Assembly (NCBI RefSeq): GCF_947498635.1
Contig: NZ_CANMKV010000006.1
Location: 1 to 64,000 of the forward strand
From: an uncultured Microbulbifer sp.
GTDB taxonomy: Bacteria > Pseudomonadota > Gammaproteobacteria > Pseudomonadales > Cellvibrionaceae
DNA: 64,000 nucleotides
Direction of reading: 5' to 3'
Part shown: positions 1 to 9,020 of the stretch, one piece after another
Numbering within the stretch: position 1 is the stretch's first letter
Layout: each line of letters opens with the position of its first letter
Position numbers and translations under genes: made by a program
The notes under the pieces: model-generated
What the model was told of the DNA's origin: nothing
The model's input: the letters and a program-made list of their open reading frames with translations, nothing else
The model's database searches: none

Positions 1-480
1 CGTCAGCCGAAATGTGATAATCGATCGTAAATAAATCGGTTTCGGGCTGGGAAATATATGCCGAGCTATAGCTGGCTCACACGATTGATTCTGTTGAAAC
101 TCAGCTTAACGGAGTTTAAAAATTAAGGTCGATATGGGGCTTGGCGGCATAAAATTTCAAGAATTGTTACAAAAAGTCCAAGTGTCACAAAAGACAGTTG
201 TGAATGCTTGACTTTTCGGCCCTCAGTGAGTCGAGGCAATTCGTAATTGTCGAAATTATTTTTTTATCGAGGGTTGTAAACATAATTTTAATCGAAAAAA
301 AATTATGAATCCCATTGGTTTTGTACAAAAAATGGACAATTCGTGAGGGAGAGGGTCCGTAAATGCCGCTAACAAACAATTTGTAATGCCGCGTTATTAA
401 AAAAATATCTAGGTTTGATAAGTCTATGATACATTACGCCGCCAAAAAGTTGCCGGCGGCTATTTTCAGGAAGTGAAACG
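1..480. other. AT-rich leader region upstream of the flagellar-type operon
   Basis: No convincing gene is visible in this stretch. It contains A- and T-rich runs around 240-330 and a GC hairpin (GCCGCC at 438-443, GGCGGC at 455-460) just before the ribosome site AGGAAG of the first gene. A TATGAT hexamer at 425-430 could be a -10 box, but no good -35 accompanies it. I looked for sigma-54 (GG/GC) and sigma-28 (TAAA / GCCGATAA) promoters and found no clear match. The operon promoter is presumably here, but I cannot place it. Confidence 0.4.
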
Positions 481-1623
481 ATGGAAGACTTGAAGAGTAA
501 GATCGAGAAACTTGCTTCTTTTCTTAAAGTAGACAAACAAAATCGCCGCCTGCTGATCGATTTGGTAGAGACCTGTTTGAGAGCCGGTGAATTAGAAAAA
601 GCCGAGTATTATCTGGAACAAGGCCTAAGCCACTGGGCAGAAGATCCCTCACTGTTATTCCAACGAGGTATGTTGTGCTTATACAAAGGTGAGTACAGCG
701 CTGCAGTTGATGAGTTTTCTTCTCAAATAGGTACTGAAGCTCCTCAGGATGTTGTGATATATAACATTGCTTGGGCTCAGTTGGCCTTACAGCAACCACA
801 AAACGCACTAAATACCCTAGAAGGACTGGAAACATTATCGCCAAGGAGCGCTTTGCTCAAGGCGCGTGGTCTGCATTATCTGGGACGTATGCAGGAGGCT
901 GAAGAGCTTCTTTCTGTTGCTGTAGCAAGTGAGGAAACTGCTCTGGAGGCAGAGTCTGTGTTGGCCCTGGTTGCCTTGGATCAGGAGGATAGCGAGGTTG
1001 CCCGTGTCAAAGCCGAAGCAATTTTAGCCAAGGCACCTAGAAATGTCGAAGCCAACGTGATCATTGGAACCCTTAACTTAGGGGAGGGCAACTTACAGTC
1101 AGCAGAGAACCATTTTGAGGTTGCTTTGGCTGAAAAACCCTCTAGTGGTAGGGGGTGGCTGGGTGAAGGCTTGCTCGAACTACTTCGCGGTGAGTTCTCA
1201 CACGCAATAAGCAGCCTACAGAAAGCCGTTGAAAATATGCCAACACATTTAGGCAGCTATAATGCCTTGGCCTGGGCTTATATCTGTAATGGGGATTTGC
1301 CGGGTGCAGAAAAAATCGCCTTGCAAGCTAAGGAGCTGGAGCCAAGATTCTCTGAAACCCTGGGTACACTGGCAATCATATATCTTCTCAAAGGCAAAAA
1401 AAGTAATGCGGCGGTCCAAGCTAAGATGGCAAATCGACTTAGTGCCAATTCCTTTGCCGGGCGATTTGCTTTAGCACTTTTGGAGTCAGATTCAGGCAAG
1501 CAAGAGAATGCTGAAAGAATGATGACACAAATACTGAATAGTGAAATCAATAAACACGGAGAGCTGTTGGTGAATTCACTTTCACGTTATCAGAATCTAA
1601 CGGAATTAAAAAAGGAAGATTAA
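481..1623 (+). CDS. TPR-repeat protein leading the flagellar-type operon
   Basis: This 380-residue protein is built almost entirely of tetratricopeptide-like helical pairs. Recurrent alanine, leucine and glycine spacing such as AEYYLEQGL, AENHFEVALAEKP and AISSLQKAVENMP runs from about residue 20 to 340. No signal peptide or membrane segment is seen, so it is probably cytoplasmic. The start follows AGGAAG with good spacing. It lies 45 bp before fliQ on the same strand and is probably co-transcribed with the export genes. TPR proteins in type III systems often act as chaperones or scaffolds, but that role is inference here. Its base composition looks less AT-rich than the flagellar genes that follow, so it may have a different origin. 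Confidence 0.8.
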   Translation: MEDLKSKIEKLASFLKVDKQNRRLLIDLVETCLRAGELEKAEYYLEQGLSHWAEDPSLLFQRGMLCLYKGEYSAAVDEFSSQIGTEAPQDVVIYNIAWAQLALQQPQNALNTLEGLETLSPRSALLKARGLHYLGRMQEAEELLSVAVASEETALEAESVLALVALDQEDSEVARVKAEAILAKAPRNVEANVIIGTLNLGEGNLQSAENHFEVALAEKPSSGRGWLGEGLLELLRGEFSHAISSLQKAVENMPTHLGSYNALAWAYICNGDLPGAEKIALQAKELEPRFSETLGTLAIIYLLKGKKSNAAVQAKMANRLSANSFAGRFALALLESDSGKQENAERMMTQILNSEINKHGELLVNSLSRYQNLTELKKED

Positions 1624-1668
1624 AATTGGACACTCAAGTTAATTGATTTAGCTATATTTATAAAGATT

Positions 1669-1935
1669 ATGACACCAGAAGTTGCACTCGAGATGGTTAG
1701 AGAGATGTTGGCTACAGCTGGAATTGTGTCATCTCCAATACTTGGTACTGCTCTAGTGGTTGGAATGTTAGTTAGTGTATTCCAGGTGGTAACCCAAATA
1801 CAGGAAATGACGCTAACTTTCGTACCTAAAATGCTAAGTATTATTGGTGTGATATTTATCTTTGGTACATGGATGCTAGGTACCATTGTAGTTTATACGG
1901 AGGGAATGTTTCGCCGGATTGTTGAGTTGATGTAA
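1669..1935 (+). CDS. fliQ: Flagellar export gate protein FliQ
   Basis: The 88-residue protein has the usual FliQ length and two long hydrophobic segments (about residues 13-38 and 50-75). The typical family pattern VSVFQVVTQIQEMTLTFVPK lies in the cytoplasmic loop. FliQ is a small subunit of the FliP-FliQ-FliR export gate in the MS-ring pore. The gene ends in TAATG, so its stop overlaps the fliR start by one base and translation is probably coupled. In many bacteria fliQ follows fliP directly, whereas here fliP lies 18 kb away at the end of the operon, so the cluster is rearranged. Confidence 0.95.
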   Translation: MTPEVALEMVREMLATAGIVSSPILGTALVVGMLVSVFQVVTQIQEMTLTFVPKMLSIIGVIFIFGTWMLGTIVVYTEGMFRRIVELM

Positions 1936-2699
1936 TGTCAATACAAGTGGGATTTGAATTTGTTATAAGCATACTACTTGTTGCTACTCGGATCGCCCCC
2001 GTGTTTTTGGCATTCCCACTGCAATCCGTTATTAGCCTGCCAGTTAGGGTCAGATTATTTCTGGTTATTGCAATCTCCGTTGTTATTGCCCCATTTGTAG
2101 TAAATGCTGATATTCAATTCAGTAATAGCTATGAGTTAATTCTATTAATAACTAAAGAATTACTAGTAGGAATAGCATTGTCAGCAGTTTTAATGGCTGC
2201 AATGACTGCTTTCTTAATTGCTGGAAGGCTAATTGACTTTCAAATGGGAATTGGTGCTGCGACGCTTTTAAACCCACAGTCAAATACACAAAATTCTCTT
2301 ATAGGTACATTGCTGACATTACTCGGCACCACAATCTTTTTCTTAATTGATGGTCATCACGCACTCATTAGAGGCATTTTGCACTCATTTCAATTAGTAC
2401 CGATAGGTGCCGCAGTCGTTAAAGATAGTTTATTGGATGCGTTTGTGGCTTCAGGAATGATGTTTATATATGGAGCAATTCTTGCAGCTCCAGTATTGCT
2501 TGGATTGTTTCTGGTGGATTTTATTGTGGCAGTTTTTGCACGTACCATGCCGCAGGTAAATCCATACTTTGTTGGACTACCATTGAAAATATTTCTAGGA
2601 ATATCACTTCTCACAGCCTCCTTAAGCTACTTGATGTCACCAATTACGGCGATATTTGAATCAATATTTCGGGGTTGGGAACAGGTTCTGGTGCATTAA
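1935..2699 (+). CDS. fliR: Flagellar export gate protein FliR
   Basis: This 254-residue polytopic membrane protein has about six hydrophobic helices. The recognisable FliR stretches are TRIAPVFLAFPLQ near the N-terminus, IDFQMGIGAATLLNPQ near residue 100 and FARTMPQVNPYFVGLPLK near residue 205. FliR completes the export gate with FliP and FliQ and contacts FlhB. The start ATG overlaps the fliQ stop and the stop overlaps the flhB start by one base. Length and motifs are normal, so this should be an intact gene. Confidence 0.95.
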   Translation: MSIQVGFEFVISILLVATRIAPVFLAFPLQSVISLPVRVRLFLVIAISVVIAPFVVNADIQFSNSYELILLITKELLVGIALSAVLMAAMTAFLIAGRLIDFQMGIGAATLLNPQSNTQNSLIGTLLTLLGTTIFFLIDGHHALIRGILHSFQLVPIGAAVVKDSLLDAFVASGMMFIYGAILAAPVLLGLFLVDFIVAVFARTMPQVNPYFVGLPLKIFLGISLLTASLSYLMSPITAIFESIFRGWEQVLVH

Positions 2700-3757
2700 T
2701 GGCTAGTAATAGTAGTTCTGAAAAAACTGAACCAGCCTCTCCTTTTAAGCTTAAAGAGGCAAAAAAGCGTGGACAAGTTGCTAAAAGCTTAGAGGTGATA
2801 TCTCTTTTTACTTTAGTGGGGTTCTTATTGTTGATAGTGGGCATGGGGAATGAATTAGCCTCCCAGCTTCTAAAGAATTTAGCTGAAATGTTAGATTTTT
2901 CGGAAGTGATAAAATATAGCAATAAAGATATAACTGGCTGGGTTTCCATTCAAGCACAAAAGTCATTGTATATCATTATACCGGTTATGATGTTATCTGT
3001 TGTATTTGCTGCTTTAGGTAATTTAATTCAGACGGGATTTATTTTTTCGGCAAGTCCATTAAAGCCAAGCTTCGATAAATTAAATCCAATCAGTGGTCTT
3101 AAAAAAATGTTTTCTCTGAAAACAATATTCGATTTATTTAAGACAATAATAAAGATCGCTGTATTGATTGGGTTTTTGTATTTCTTTATTAATAGTTCAC
3201 TAACAAGATGGCTCTCTTTAGCTAATCACGATCCAAGCTCAGCTATAACCGTATTTATTGAGTCACTAATAGAGGTGCTGGCAATATTAATACCTTTAAT
3301 TGCCGCGATAGCACTGTTAGATCTGTTGTTTACAAGAAAAAGCTTTTTGAAGCAGATGAAAATGACCAAACAAGAGGTAAAAGATGAAATTAAGCGTCGC
3401 GATGGTGACCCCAAAATAAAACAAAAGATAAAAGAGCTTCAACAGGAGTTAAGAAGCAAGAGTTCCGGTCTTGGAAGTGTTCCATCTGCAGATGTTATTG
3501 TAACTAATCCAACTCATATTTCGGTAGCGCTTAAATATACAGAAGCAACAATGCTGGCCCCTAAAGTTATAGCAAAAGGAAAAGGGGAAACTGCCTTGGT
3601 AATACGAGAAATTGCCCGAAAGCATAATATCAGAATAACCCAAAGCCCCCCATTAGCAAGGATGCTTTATAAGAAATCAAAGATTGATAGCTATATACCT
3701 GTGGAGAGCTATGTGGCAGTCGCGAAATTGTTTGGTGAATTAAGAAAAAAATCATAG
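2699..3757 (+). CDS. flhB: Export switch protein FlhB with NPTH self-cleavage site
   Basis: FlhB controls substrate switching in the export apparatus. From this start the protein has 352 residues, with four membrane helices followed by a cytoplasmic domain. The autocleavage motif NPTH is at about residues 270-273, as in the family, so the switch function should be retained. I chose the ATG at 2699 because it overlaps the fliR stop (TAATG) and gives the standard N-terminus MASNSSSEKTEPASPFKLKE. An upstream in-frame ATG at 2675 lies inside fliR and would add eight unusual residues. An intact switch implies that this system still changes substrate class during assembly. Confidence 0.95.
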   Translation: MASNSSSEKTEPASPFKLKEAKKRGQVAKSLEVISLFTLVGFLLLIVGMGNELASQLLKNLAEMLDFSEVIKYSNKDITGWVSIQAQKSLYIIIPVMMLSVVFAALGNLIQTGFIFSASPLKPSFDKLNPISGLKKMFSLKTIFDLFKTIIKIAVLIGFLYFFINSSLTRWLSLANHDPSSAITVFIESLIEVLAILIPLIAAIALLDLLFTRKSFLKQMKMTKQEVKDEIKRRDGDPKIKQKIKELQQELRSKSSGLGSVPSADVIVTNPTHISVALKYTEATMLAPKVIAKGKGETALVIREIARKHNIRITQSPPLARMLYKKSKIDSYIPVESYVAVAKLFGELRKKS

Positions 3758-3797
3758 CTCTGTACGCTATAAGAAAGTAATACCTAGGATACCCTCA

Positions 3798-5876
3798 ATG
3801 CTTGAGAGAATGTTCGGAACAAAGAGTGAGGTAGTCCTCGTCTTAGGGGTTATTGGAATACTGATTGTGCTATTTGCACCTATTCCATCTGAAATCCTGG
3901 ATTTCCTTTTGTTGTTTAATCTAAGCACGGCTTTATTAATACTCCTTCTAACGTTTTATATGGATAGGCCCGTAGAATTTTCTACCTTTCCTGCAATATT
4001 ACTGATAGCAACATTGCTAAGACTTGCGCTAAATATTGCCGCCACTAGATTAATCTTAAGTAATGGAGATGCCGGAGAAGTCATTGGGGCGGTTGGTGAA
4101 TATGTAGTTGGTGGGAACTATATTGTTGGACTTGTTGTATTTTTTATTCTCATTGTTGTTCAGTTTATAGTTGTTACCAGCGGTGCTCAAAGGGTAGCAG
4201 AAGTTGCAGCTAGGTTTACTTTAGACAGTATGCCTGGCAAGCAAATGAGTATTGACGCAGATCTTAACATGGGCTTAATTGATGAAAAAGAAGCTCAAAA
4301 AAGAAGAAAAGAAATTGAGCGTGAGGCAAATTTCTATGGATCGATGGATGGTGCAAGCAAATTTGTTAAAGGAGATGCGGTTGCCGGAATAATTATTATT
4401 CTAATAGATATTATAGGTGGCCTGACAGTAGGAATCGCACAGTTAGGAATGAGCTGGGGCAATGCACTCCATACCTATACGTTGATGACGGTAGGGGATG
4501 GTATTGTGACTCAAATTCCAGCGTTAATTATCTCTACAGCAACAGGGATTATTATAACCCGAGCATCAAGCGATTCCTTCTTAGGGAATGAAATTTCCAA
4601 GCAAATTAGCCGTTATCCAAAGAGTTTAGTGTTAGTTTGTATTGCATTAGCATGTTTTTCAATTTTACCGGGCATCCCACTTTGGCCTATAGCTTTCCTC
4701 CTAGCAATCTTTATTCCAACATTGGTAATAATTTTCAAGAACAAACAATTTGATCCAGATAAGGAAGAAACAACCAACAAACAGGAAGAGGAAGAAGATA
4801 GAAATGAAAGCCAGGGATATCATGATATTGTTGTAGAACCGCTAGAAATAATAGCAGGGGATGAGCTGGGTGAATATTTATCCAAAGATACAATATTCCT
4901 TGAGAAAATAAGAGGGTTTAGAGCGCAGTATACACAAGAGATTGGTGTAGTAGTGCCTTCCTTAAAGATTTCTATTTCGCCAAAAATGGAATCAAGTGCT
5001 TATGAAATAAGATTGTTTGGTTCAAGAATCACAAAATCTGAATGCTATACAGATAAATGGCTAGGAATAAGTACAAGTAATATTATTAGCATTGACGGCA
5101 TAAAAACAAAAGATCCTTCATATGGGTTGCCAGCAGTATGGATTAATACTGAACAAAAAGATCAAGCCAAAGAAAGCGGCCTGACTGTTGTGGACCCTAT
5201 TACCGTGATATTTACTCACTTTAGTGAGATCATCAGAAAACATTCTGATGAGCTTATCACCCGTAAAGAGACAGAAATGCTTTTATCCAAAGTTAAGATG
5301 TCTCAGCCTGGCTTATACGATGAGCTAATTCCTGATAATTTGTCGCTAAGTGATATTCAAAAAATTCTTAAACTGCTTCTTAAAGAAAAAGTCCCAATTA
5401 AAAATGTAGAACTAATTGTAGAGTCATTGGTTGATAAATCTAGAACAATAAAAGAAACCCAGTTGTTGGTTGAATTGGTCCGTCAACAATTAGGAAGGAT
5501 TATATGCGAGCCTTTACTGGATGACGAAGGTGTGCTGCAGGTACTAACGTTAGAGCCTAGGCTTGAACGAAATTTAGCAGCAGGTATTGGTAGTGATGAT
5601 GGTTTGAGCAGTATGAATGTCGATCCTAGAATAATTGAAAAATTTACTATGAGTATTGCAAAGTCAGCTGAACAAATGATTAACTCAGGAAGTAAGCCGG
5701 TCTTATTATGTTCTGGTAAATTGAGGGCCCATTTACGACAACTGATAGAAAGATTTATGCCGCATATGTCTGTTATTTCCTTAAATGAAGTTCCAGGCAA
5801 TATCCAAGTAAATTCATTTGCAATCGTAAAAATAAATCAAGATGAGTTAGTTAAAAGAGAGCCAGTTGTAGCCTAA
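3798..5876 (+). CDS. flhA: Export gate platform protein FlhA
   Basis: At 692 residues this is a full-length FlhA. It has an N-terminal block of about eight membrane helices, the highly conserved cytoplasmic loop (TLDSMPGKQMSIDADLNMG, about residues 141-159) and a long soluble C-terminal domain that forms the nonameric docking ring. FlhA couples proton flow to export and receives chaperone-substrate complexes. A hydrophilic linker rich in Glu, Asp and Asn separates the two halves near residue 325-345. The stop codon overlaps the ATG of flgF. Nothing suggests decay, so the export gate is expected to be functional. Confidence 0.96.
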   Translation: MLERMFGTKSEVVLVLGVIGILIVLFAPIPSEILDFLLLFNLSTALLILLLTFYMDRPVEFSTFPAILLIATLLRLALNIAATRLILSNGDAGEVIGAVGEYVVGGNYIVGLVVFFILIVVQFIVVTSGAQRVAEVAARFTLDSMPGKQMSIDADLNMGLIDEKEAQKRRKEIEREANFYGSMDGASKFVKGDAVAGIIIILIDIIGGLTVGIAQLGMSWGNALHTYTLMTVGDGIVTQIPALIISTATGIIITRASSDSFLGNEISKQISRYPKSLVLVCIALACFSILPGIPLWPIAFLLAIFIPTLVIIFKNKQFDPDKEETTNKQEEEEDRNESQGYHDIVVEPLEIIAGDELGEYLSKDTIFLEKIRGFRAQYTQEIGVVVPSLKISISPKMESSAYEIRLFGSRITKSECYTDKWLGISTSNIISIDGIKTKDPSYGLPAVWINTEQKDQAKESGLTVVDPITVIFTHFSEIIRKHSDELITRKETEMLLSKVKMSQPGLYDELIPDNLSLSDIQKILKLLLKEKVPIKNVELIVESLVDKSRTIKETQLLVELVRQQLGRIICEPLLDDEGVLQVLTLEPRLERNLAAGIGSDDGLSSMNVDPRIIEKFTMSIAKSAEQMINSGSKPVLLCSGKLRAHLRQLIERFMPHMSVISLNEVPGNIQVNSFAIVKINQDELVKREPVVA

Positions 5877-6592
5877 TGGATGGAATCAATTCAATTATAA
5901 AAGCGATGCAAACAGACCTGAGAAAACTTAATGTTATAGGTCATAATTTAGCAAATGTTGATACCAATGCTTTTAAGCGTATTGTGGAGAATCTAAAAAC
6001 ACAAAATCTAGAGAAAGTTGATAATGCAGCAATCCGTTCGGAAAGAAAAAGAGTAAATTTAGATGTTCTCTCTCATATTGATAATTCCAACGGAGCATTA
6101 AAGCATACTGGTAGAGAGTTAAATATTGCCATCGAAGGTGACGGGTATTTTCAGATTCGTGATCAAGTAGGAACGTGGTTAACACGAAAAGGAGAGCTGA
6201 AGATCGATAGTGATGGATTTCTTACTTTACTTGATGGTTCAAAGTTGCAAGGTATTGATGGCGATATTCAAGTTCAGCCTGGAACTATTCATGTTAAAAA
6301 TAATGGAGAGATTTATCAATCTGACCAGCAAGCAATTGCAAAAATAGCAATTTTTAATGCTCCGGATCAAACCCTAGTAGAAAGAGGAGCAGGAAAATAT
6401 GCAAGTTCTTCGATATCTATTATTGAGCAACCTTCTATCAGACAAAAATTTTTAGAAACTTCAAATGTAAATCATTTGCAAGAAATGGTTAATTTGGTTG
6501 AGCTCACTAGACACTTTGAGGGTAGCCAACAGATCCTACAAGGGTACAGTACTATGATGGAAGAACTTATATCAAAAGTTGGAAGGGTCTAA
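5876..6592 (+). CDS. flgF: Proximal rod protein FlgF
   Basis: This 238-residue protein belongs to the rod/hook family. The N-terminal helix motif (MQTDLRKLNVIGHNLANVDT) is near residues 11-30, the GDGYFQI segment marks the central domain, and the C-terminal helix reads NVNHLQEMVNLVELTRHFEG. Its place directly before flgG and its length fit FlgF, the proximal rod. It starts on the last base of the flhA stop codon. It could be mistaken for FlgG, but the next gene fits FlgG better. Confidence 0.88.
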   Translation: MDGINSIIKAMQTDLRKLNVIGHNLANVDTNAFKRIVENLKTQNLEKVDNAAIRSERKRVNLDVLSHIDNSNGALKHTGRELNIAIEGDGYFQIRDQVGTWLTRKGELKIDSDGFLTLLDGSKLQGIDGDIQVQPGTIHVKNNGEIYQSDQQAIAKIAIFNAPDQTLVERGAGKYASSSISIIEQPSIRQKFLETSNVNHLQEMVNLVELTRHFEGSQQILQGYSTMMEELISKVGRV

Positions 6593-6625
6593 TAAATATA
6601 GCATTTAAAATTTGCGGGGTTAATA

Positions 6626-7390
6626 ATGATTGATGCACTTTATATTGCAGCTACTGGAATGCGAGCAGAGGCTGCACAAATTGACGCTATATCAAATAAT
6701 ATGGCAAATTTAAACACACCTGCGTATAAAAGGCAGGGTGTGAACTTTGAAAGCTTAATTTATCAAGCAGAAAAAACGGGATCGCTAAATAATCAGCTTC
6801 AATCTCAGGGGATGGGATCTGCAGCTACTAAAATTACCAGGTTTTACGAACAGGGCGATTTGAAAGTATCGAATGATAAATTAGATATAGCCATATCAGG
6901 AAAGGGATTCTTTGAAGTTGAACTTCCAAGTGGGTCTCTAGCATATACTAGAGTAGGTGATTTTAAACTTGATGAAAATGGTTTCCTAACGACAGATAAT
7001 GGATATTTATTAGCAGATCGAATTCAGGTGCCTACAGATGCAATTGAGATCAATATCTCCGAATCAGGTAAGGTTTCTGCTCGTCTAGCAAATAACTCAG
7101 AAGAATCATTGGGGCAGATATCACTTGCAGGATTTATGGCAGAGCAAGACTTGGATGTCATTACTGGTGGTTTATATGCAGCAAATGATGTTTCAGGACA
7201 AGCTTATTATTCTGAGCCAGGAGAAAATGGATTAGGCTTAGTGCGACAGGGTTATATTGAATCCTCAAATGTTGACTTGGTTGAAGAAATGTTGAGCTTA
7301 ACAATGGCACAACGTGCCTATGAAGGAAGCTCACAAGTCATTCGTGCCGCAGATGAAATAATGAAAATTAACAACTCACTAAGAATATAA
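6626..7390 (+). CDS. flgG: Distal rod protein FlgG
   Basis: The protein has 254 residues, close to the usual 260 for FlgG. It begins MIDALYIAATGMRAEAAQID and has the SNNMANLNTPAYKR motif of rod proteins. It ends with VEEMLSLTMAQRAYEGSSQV followed by IRAADEIMKINNSLR, the signature C-terminal helix of distal rod proteins. FlgG forms the rod section that crosses the periplasm and supports the P and L rings. A GGGG ribosome site lies just upstream. Together with FlgF, FlgB and FlgC it makes the rod set complete. Confidence 0.95.
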   Translation: MIDALYIAATGMRAEAAQIDAISNNMANLNTPAYKRQGVNFESLIYQAEKTGSLNNQLQSQGMGSAATKITRFYEQGDLKVSNDKLDIAISGKGFFEVELPSGSLAYTRVGDFKLDENGFLTTDNGYLLADRIQVPTDAIEINISESGKVSARLANNSEESLGQISLAGFMAEQDLDVITGGLYAANDVSGQAYYSEPGENGLGLVRQGYIESSNVDLVEEMLSLTMAQRAYEGSSQVIRAADEIMKINNSLRI

Positions 7391-7391
7391 A

Positions 7392-8345
7392 ATGTTGGTG
7401 AAGCAGTATAAATTTTTGATAATTTTCCTTATAACTGCTTCATCGGTAACTGCAGAAGAGGTTAAATTTAAACTATACCCAATCGTTAACCAGGAAACTG
7501 ATACAGTTTATGTTAGTAGCCTTGGGAAGGCCAAGCCTAAGTTAAATGAGGATTATAGAATAACTATTCCTGATGCTATAAAACTTGAAGCTACTAAGAA
7601 AGGATATTGGGTAAATAAATCTGACCTTTCCTCACTAATAAATAACTTATATCCTAAAGAAAAGATAAAAATACTAGGTCCACAAAGGATTAAAGTTCGA
7701 TGTCCAATGTTGCGGGTAGACAAGACCTTAATATTATCAAATATTGAAGAGTTATATAGAAAAAAAATTATAGCTGGGGATGATATAGCTGTTGATTCTA
7801 TTGATACCTTACCAAAAGTTAATTTATGTGTAAGACCTGGCAAAACTCTAGTAAAGAGATTCTCTAACGGGAAAATACGCTCCAGAGAGGCTGTAAATAT
7901 TACATTTGAGTCGGAGGGTAAAGTTGTTAGTAGTTTCCCGCTGTGGCTATCACTTTCTCATCAAAGCAAGGCGCTTATTTCTATTGATCAATATAAAAAA
8001 GGCACTTTATCTAATAAAATTAGGGTTACGCAAAGACAAACGGATGTCGCCAAATTAAATGAAAATATCATAAGTGAGATTCCATCTGGAATGCGCCTTA
8101 AGAAAAATTTAAGTCCCGATGAAGTGATTACAGTTGGAATGTTTGAAGCGGTACCCGAGGTGGAAATAGGTAGTCAGGTAAAAATTGTATCCATCGTAAA
8201 TGCTGTCAGAGTGATCACTACAGGAGTTGCTTTATCAGATGGGAAAATAGGAGATTTGGTTTCAGTAAAATTAAAAAATGGTAAAAGTATGTTCAAGGCA
8301 GAGGTTTTACAAAAGGGTGAAGTAGTTGTTAGGGGGGGAATATGA
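7392..8345 (+). CDS. flgA: P-ring assembly chaperone FlgA
   Basis: The 317-residue product starts with a Sec signal peptide (hydrophobic residues about 8-20, cleavage likely after TAEE or nearby). Its C-terminal half carries an SAF-type domain: SEIPSGMRLKKNLSPDEVIT, then KIVSIVNAVRVITTGVALSDG and a closing VKLKNGKSMFKAEV. FlgA is the periplasmic chaperone for P-ring protein FlgI. The protein is longer than the E. coli version. The gene lies directly after flgG and overlaps flgH by four bases (ATGA), so translation is coupled. Confidence 0.88.
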   Translation: MLVKQYKFLIIFLITASSVTAEEVKFKLYPIVNQETDTVYVSSLGKAKPKLNEDYRITIPDAIKLEATKKGYWVNKSDLSSLINNLYPKEKIKILGPQRIKVRCPMLRVDKTLILSNIEELYRKKIIAGDDIAVDSIDTLPKVNLCVRPGKTLVKRFSNGKIRSREAVNITFESEGKVVSSFPLWLSLSHQSKALISIDQYKKGTLSNKIRVTQRQTDVAKLNENIISEIPSGMRLKKNLSPDEVITVGMFEAVPEVEIGSQVKIVSIVNAVRVITTGVALSDGKIGDLVSVKLKNGKSMFKAEVLQKGEVVVRGGI

Positions 8346-9010
8346 GGATAACTCTAAAATTTATTTTATCAATTTTCCATATAATATTTTTCATTTCAAC
8401 TAACGCATATTCTGAATCACTTTTTAGTGATGAATCATTTGTACCCTTAATAGCAGATTATCGGGCAGTTGCAGTTGGCGACAATGTTACAATTGTAATT
8501 GTCGAGTCCTCGCGTGCTAGAGCGAATGATGGTAGTAGTGGATCTGCAACACTATCTGCTACTGCAGCTGGCCAGTTATCAACAACTAGAAGAGAAGAGC
8601 TGGGAGGTGCAACATTAGACTTAGGTTTTGGGACTTCACAAGATAGCAGTACAAAAAGGGATGGGTTGCTTAAGGCAGTCCTAACAGCTGATGTTATTGA
8701 GATTAGTCCAAATGGAAATCTTCTTCTTCATGGTAAGCAACATTTATTAGTAAATGGAGAGAATCAATATATATCAGTAACTGGTTGGGTGAGTCCATAT
8801 TATATAGATGAGAACAACACAGTACTTTCTAGCCGACTAAGCCAAACAAAAATCGTTTACTCAGGGAAAGATCCGGACGGAATTAGCTTTTGGAATAAAG
8901 TTGCCGGTTTTTTCTGTTGCCCGATGGATATGATATTTGGAGAGAGTGAAAACGAATTGGAAGAATTAGAATCTGAGAGTTATTTAGAAAATGAAGTATT
9001 TGATAAGTAG
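8342..9010 (+). CDS. flgH: L-ring protein FlgH without a lipobox
   Basis: The core is FlgH-like: the LIADYRAVAVGDNVTIVIVE segment near residues 38-57, the Ser/Ala-rich stretch, and DVIEISPNGNLLLHGKQHL with VTGWVSPYYID after it. FlgH normally is an outer-membrane lipoprotein. Here the N-terminal signal sequence (residues 1-24) has no cysteine at all, so lipid anchoring at the usual place is not possible. The C-terminus also carries an unusual tail of about 30 residues with a Cys-Cys pair (FFCCPMD) followed by a very acidic end. The L ring is therefore probably present but held in a different way. Confidence 0.88.
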   Translation: MRITLKFILSIFHIIFFISTNAYSESLFSDESFVPLIADYRAVAVGDNVTIVIVESSRARANDGSSGSATLSATAAGQLSTTRREELGGATLDLGFGTSQDSSTKRDGLLKAVLTADVIEISPNGNLLLHGKQHLLVNGENQYISVTGWVSPYYIDENNTVLSSRLSQTKIVYSGKDPDGISFWNKVAGFFCCPMDMIFGESENELEELESESYLENEVFDK

Positions 9011-9020
9011 AGGTTTTCAT

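Noticed and set aside
185-379. 64-residue minus-strand reading frame in the leader region
   Set aside because: It has no ribosome site and no family resemblance, and it lies in AT-rich DNA where chance frames with Phe, Ile and Lys are common.
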